Positions 6,572 through 6,930 of a stretch of 6,930 bases of DNA are shown piece by piece. Each line of letters starts with the position of its first letter. The first letter of the stretch is position 1. The translations under genes were made by a program, and so were the position numbers. Origin of the DNA: Patescibacteria group bacterium (GTDB lineage Bacteria > Patescibacteriota > Minisyncoccia > Minisyncoccales > Minisyncoccaceae); the NCBI GenBank assembly GCA_030156465.1, contig JASGMO010000029.1:1-6930 (forward strand), read 5' to 3'. The notes under the pieces were generated by a model that worked only from the letters and a program-made list of their open reading frames with translations, did not search any database and was not told where the DNA came from.

Positions 6572-6930
6572 ATGACAAACAAAATGAATAAAAAAGGTTT
6601 TACGCTAATTGAGCTACTAGTGGTAATTGCTATCATTGGTATTCTTTCAGGAACAGTTATCGTTTCAATGTCAGGAGCTCAAGACTCTGCTAAAGATGCA
6701 AGAATTAAATCAAGCTTAGGTCAATTGAGAACAGCAACAGAGGTTTACAGATTTAGTAATGATGGGGATTATGATAATATAAATATGTGGTCAGAACCTT
6801 CAATAGCAACACTACTTGCTGATCTTGATAGTCCTACAAGATCTGCTACTTCGGACGCATGGTGTGTCAGCAAAGCATTAAGTGATGGAACAAATTGGTG
6901 CGTTTCTAATACAGGCACTTCTGGAGCAGG
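6572..6930 (+). CDS. Type IV prepilin (major or minor pilin), 3' end cut by window edge
   Basis: This is a pilin subunit precursor. The 119 visible residues begin MTNKMNKKG, followed directly by the class III cleavage and methylation site FTLIELLVVIAIIGIL. Cleavage after Gly9 would leave N-methyl-Phe1 with the invariant Glu at mature position 5. The hydrophobic helix runs to about residue 33 and continues amphipathically (SGAQDSAKDARIKSSLGQL). The globular part contains Cys98 and Cys110, each preceded by Trp (WCVS and WCVSN), likely a disulfide pair. The second ATG (6584) would give a five-residue leader MNKKG and is an equally credible start. The frame is open to the right edge, so the C-terminus is missing. 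Its place right after pilBTC suggests it is a substrate of this machine. I give no symbol because pilA, pilE and pulG names are used interchangeably for such genes. Confidence 0.93.
   Translation, partial: MTNKMNKKGFTLIELLVVIAIIGILSGTVIVSMSGAQDSAKDARIKSSLGQLRTATEVYRFSNDGDYDNINMWSEPSIATLLADLDSPTRSATSDAWCVSKALSDGTNWCVSNTGTSGA

Overview
The window is one tightly packed, all-plus-strand type IV pilus (T4P) assembly operon, read from just upstream of its first visible gene to inside a pilin gene cut by the right edge. The order is pilM, pilN, pilO, a small unnamed membrane-protein gene, pilB, pilT, pilC and a prepilin. Gaps run from a 4-base overlap (pilT/pilC) to 19 bases, so the set is probably co-transcribed. 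No stretch over 60 bases lacks a gene, and I see no RNA genes, CRISPR arrays, insertion sequences or terminators.

The DNA is strongly AT-rich. TGA is used as a stop (end of pilO; the ATGA overlap between pilT and pilC), so this is the standard bacterial code, not the TGA=Gly code of Gracilibacteria/SR1. The compact pilMNO-x-pilBTC-pilin order, the absence of a PilP lipoprotein or PilQ secretin gene from this stretch, the small membrane protein where pilP would sit, and a pilin with a paired Trp-Cys motif together suggest a Candidate Phyla Radiation (Patescibacteria, Parcubacteria-like) genome. That placement is inference; no marker gene is present.

Region by region: 1-57 is a short leader with a perfect extended -10 promoter element. 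58-2251 encodes the alignment platform: cytoplasmic actin-like PilM and the bitopic PilN and PilO. 2253-2516 encodes an 87-residue single-pass membrane protein of unknown function. 2536-5342 encodes the two hexameric motor ATPases, PilB for extension and PilT for retraction. 5339-6556 encodes the inner-membrane platform protein PilC. 6572 onward is a type IV prepilin with a class III leader.

Together these genes give a dynamic (extending and retracting) pilus suited to attachment, twitching or DNA uptake. Missing from the window are a prepilin peptidase (PilD) and any outer-membrane pore. The points most worth a second look are the small protein in the PilP position, the altered P-loop and AIRNLIR motif of PilT, a well-formed promoter whose predicted start falls on the pilN start codon, and the near absence of Shine-Dalgarno sequences. 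I do not see a novel system here: it is a recognisable T4P operon with a few divergent details.
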